Shown here one piece after another: positions 15,361-15,733 of a stretch of DNA of 15,733 nucleotides (position 1 is the first letter of the stretch; every line of letters starts with the position of its first letter). Origin of the DNA: an uncultured Lysobacteraceae bacterium (GTDB lineage: Bacteria > Pseudomonadota > Gammaproteobacteria > Xanthomonadales > Xanthomonadaceae). The translations under genes and the position numbers were made by a program. The stretch is from contig CAMLSB010000029.1 of the NCBI GenBank assembly GCA_946482565.1, positions 1 to 15,733 on the forward strand, in the 5' to 3' direction. A model generated the notes under the pieces. The model was not told where the DNA came from. It searched no databases and saw only the letters and a list, made by a program, of their open reading frames with translations.

Positions 15361-15402
15361 AGTCTGCGCACGCAAGTGCCTGTTCGCCTTGACCCTGGTC
15401 AA
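15361..15402 (-). promoter_or_regulatory. FNR-type box and -10 of the hemN promoter
   Basis: On the minus strand, TTGACCAGGGTCAA (15389-15402) is a full TTGAC-N4-GTCAA palindrome. A CAGACT hexamer (15361-15366; A at 2, T at 6) is centred 32 bp from the box centre, as at norZ. The predicted start is at 15354 or 15353, i.e. at the hemN ATG, which implies a leaderless transcript. FNR/ANR control of hemN is well known in other gammaproteobacteria. Confidence 0.8.
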
Positions 15403-15430
15403 CCGGAACCCAACTGCGGGATCTGCTTCG

Positions 15431-15554
15431 GGGAGGGCGACGGAAGCGTGCAGTGACTTCCGGGGGACGCCGTGAATACGTCCATGTAGGCTCGTCGGCG
15501 CCATCCATGGCGCCGAAGCCCCCGGAAGTCCCCGCACGCTCCCGCCGCCGCCCC
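15431..15554 (-). repeat. Structured intergenic repeat, copy 1 (long stem with two ANGGAN-loop hairpins)
   Basis: Read on the minus strand this is a long imperfect inverted repeat. 15519-15554 pairs with 15431-15466 over 36 positions: 30 Watson-Crick, 4 G-U if transcribed from the minus strand, 2 mismatches. The innermost 11 bp (ACTTCCGGGGG) are perfect. Inside lie a perfect 10-bp hairpin (15495-15516, TCGGCGCCAT and its complement) and a second small hairpin (15477-15488). Both loops read AUGGAU or AUGGAC. It resembles copy 2 in sequence and architecture. There is no U-run, so an ordinary terminator is unlikely. It may be a REP-like element or a structured RNA. It lies 29 bp upstream of the hemN FNR box, in hemN orientation. 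Confidence 0.8.
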
Positions 15555-15641
15555 AAGCGAGTCCCGCGTCTTCGTCGGAAGAGCAAAAGCGCGTCGCGTC
15601 TCGAAGCTTCGGCGCGCCACGTCCGCGTGTCGCCGTGGATG
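15555..15641. other. 87-bp spacer between the two divergently oriented structured repeats
   Basis: No gene is visible. It contains the palindromes CGAAGCTTCG (15602-15611) and GGCGCGCC (15611-15618), and an AGCAAAAGC stretch (15582-15590) that is AT-rich against its surroundings. If the two flanking elements are RNAs, their 5' ends both face this spacer, so it would be the place for divergent promoters. I see no convincing -35/-10 pair on either strand. Confidence 0.3.
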
Positions 15642-15733
15642 CGAGGGGTTCGGGTCGGGGACGTCGAAAACATGGATGTTTTCGAAGAGGCTCCATGGAT
15701 GGATTCACGCCGGTCCCCGGCCCGGACCCCTCG
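15642..15733 (+). repeat. Structured intergenic repeat, copy 2 (inverted relative to copy 1; may continue past the window)
   Basis: Read on the plus strand, 15642-15662 pairs with 15713-15733 over 21 positions with no mismatch (19 Watson-Crick, 2 G-U). Directly inside is a perfect 10-bp hairpin (15664-15685, TCGAAAACAT and its complement). A linker follows with a second hairpin (15692-15703, UCC/GGA). The linker matches copy 1 at 21 of 27 positions. Inner-stem bases GCGC of copy 1 are AAAA here, with the opposite arm changed to match. Both loops read AUGGAU. The outer stem reaches the last base of the window and may extend beyond it. Confidence 0.8.

Noticed and set aside
15354..15371. Upstream GTG (15371) as the hemN start, adding six residues.
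   Set aside because: It would lie before the transcript start predicted from the FNR box and -10, and the ATG gives the usual HemN N terminus.
15456..15529. The strong inverted repeat as a Rho-independent terminator.
   Set aside because: No U-tract follows either arm on either strand, and no gene end is seen within the window close enough on the side it would serve.
15445..15540. An attachment site, insertion-sequence end or CRISPR repeat.
   Set aside because: No transposase, integrase or cas gene is present, no target-site duplication was seen, and only two inverted copies exist here with no regular spacers.

Overview
The window is a GC-rich stretch with genes packed on both strands. Gene content and style fit a gammaproteobacterium of the Lysobacteraceae/Xanthomonadaceae type (Lysobacter, Luteimonas or a relative). 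That placement is inferred from protein resemblance, not from a marker gene. The theme is life at low oxygen with nitric oxide: an Fe-S FNR-type regulator, oxygen-independent haem synthesis, a quinol-dependent NO reductase, NnrS, and oxygen-independent ubiquinone synthesis.

Layout. Positions 1-760 (minus) hold ubiU, cut by the window edge. A 157-bp divergent region with an FNR-type box follows. Positions 918-4379 (plus) hold a five-gene run: a PepSY protein, a cytochrome b561-type membrane protein, an OmpR-family response regulator, its histidine kinase, and a His-rich secreted protein. This run meets head-on, 9 bp apart, a seven-gene minus-strand operon at 4389-13081. In transcription order that operon is norZ, a small HMA-like protein with a C-terminal Cys cluster, nnrS, a SirB2-type membrane protein, a PLP decarboxylase, a Cds1-type cysteine desulfhydrase, and ubiD. 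Its spacings run from 6-bp gaps to a 17-bp overlap. Upstream on the same strand are fnr (13157-13912) and hemN (13941-15353), probably one transcript.

Regulation. Near-perfect TTGAC-N4-GTCAA boxes lie before ubiU, norZ and hemN. Each has a -10-like hexamer 32-33 bp from the box centre, which is class II FNR geometry. At hemN this places the transcript start at or one base before the ATG, so a leaderless message is predicted. Together the genes suggest one FNR regulon that makes haem and ubiquinone without O2 and spends quinol electrons on NO reduction.

The most unusual structure is the gene-free right end (15403-15733). It carries two copies, in opposite orientation, of a long structured repeat. 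The copies share an architecture: a long outer stem, a 10-bp inner hairpin and a small second hairpin. Stem base pairs change in compensated fashion, and all wobble pairs fit RNA made from the same strand of the element. Both hairpin loops in both copies read AUGGAU or AUGGAC, with identical 17-nt spacing. This is the ANGGAN signature bound by CsrA/RsmA proteins, so these may be RsmA-binding RNA elements. I could not check copy number, prior description or expression.
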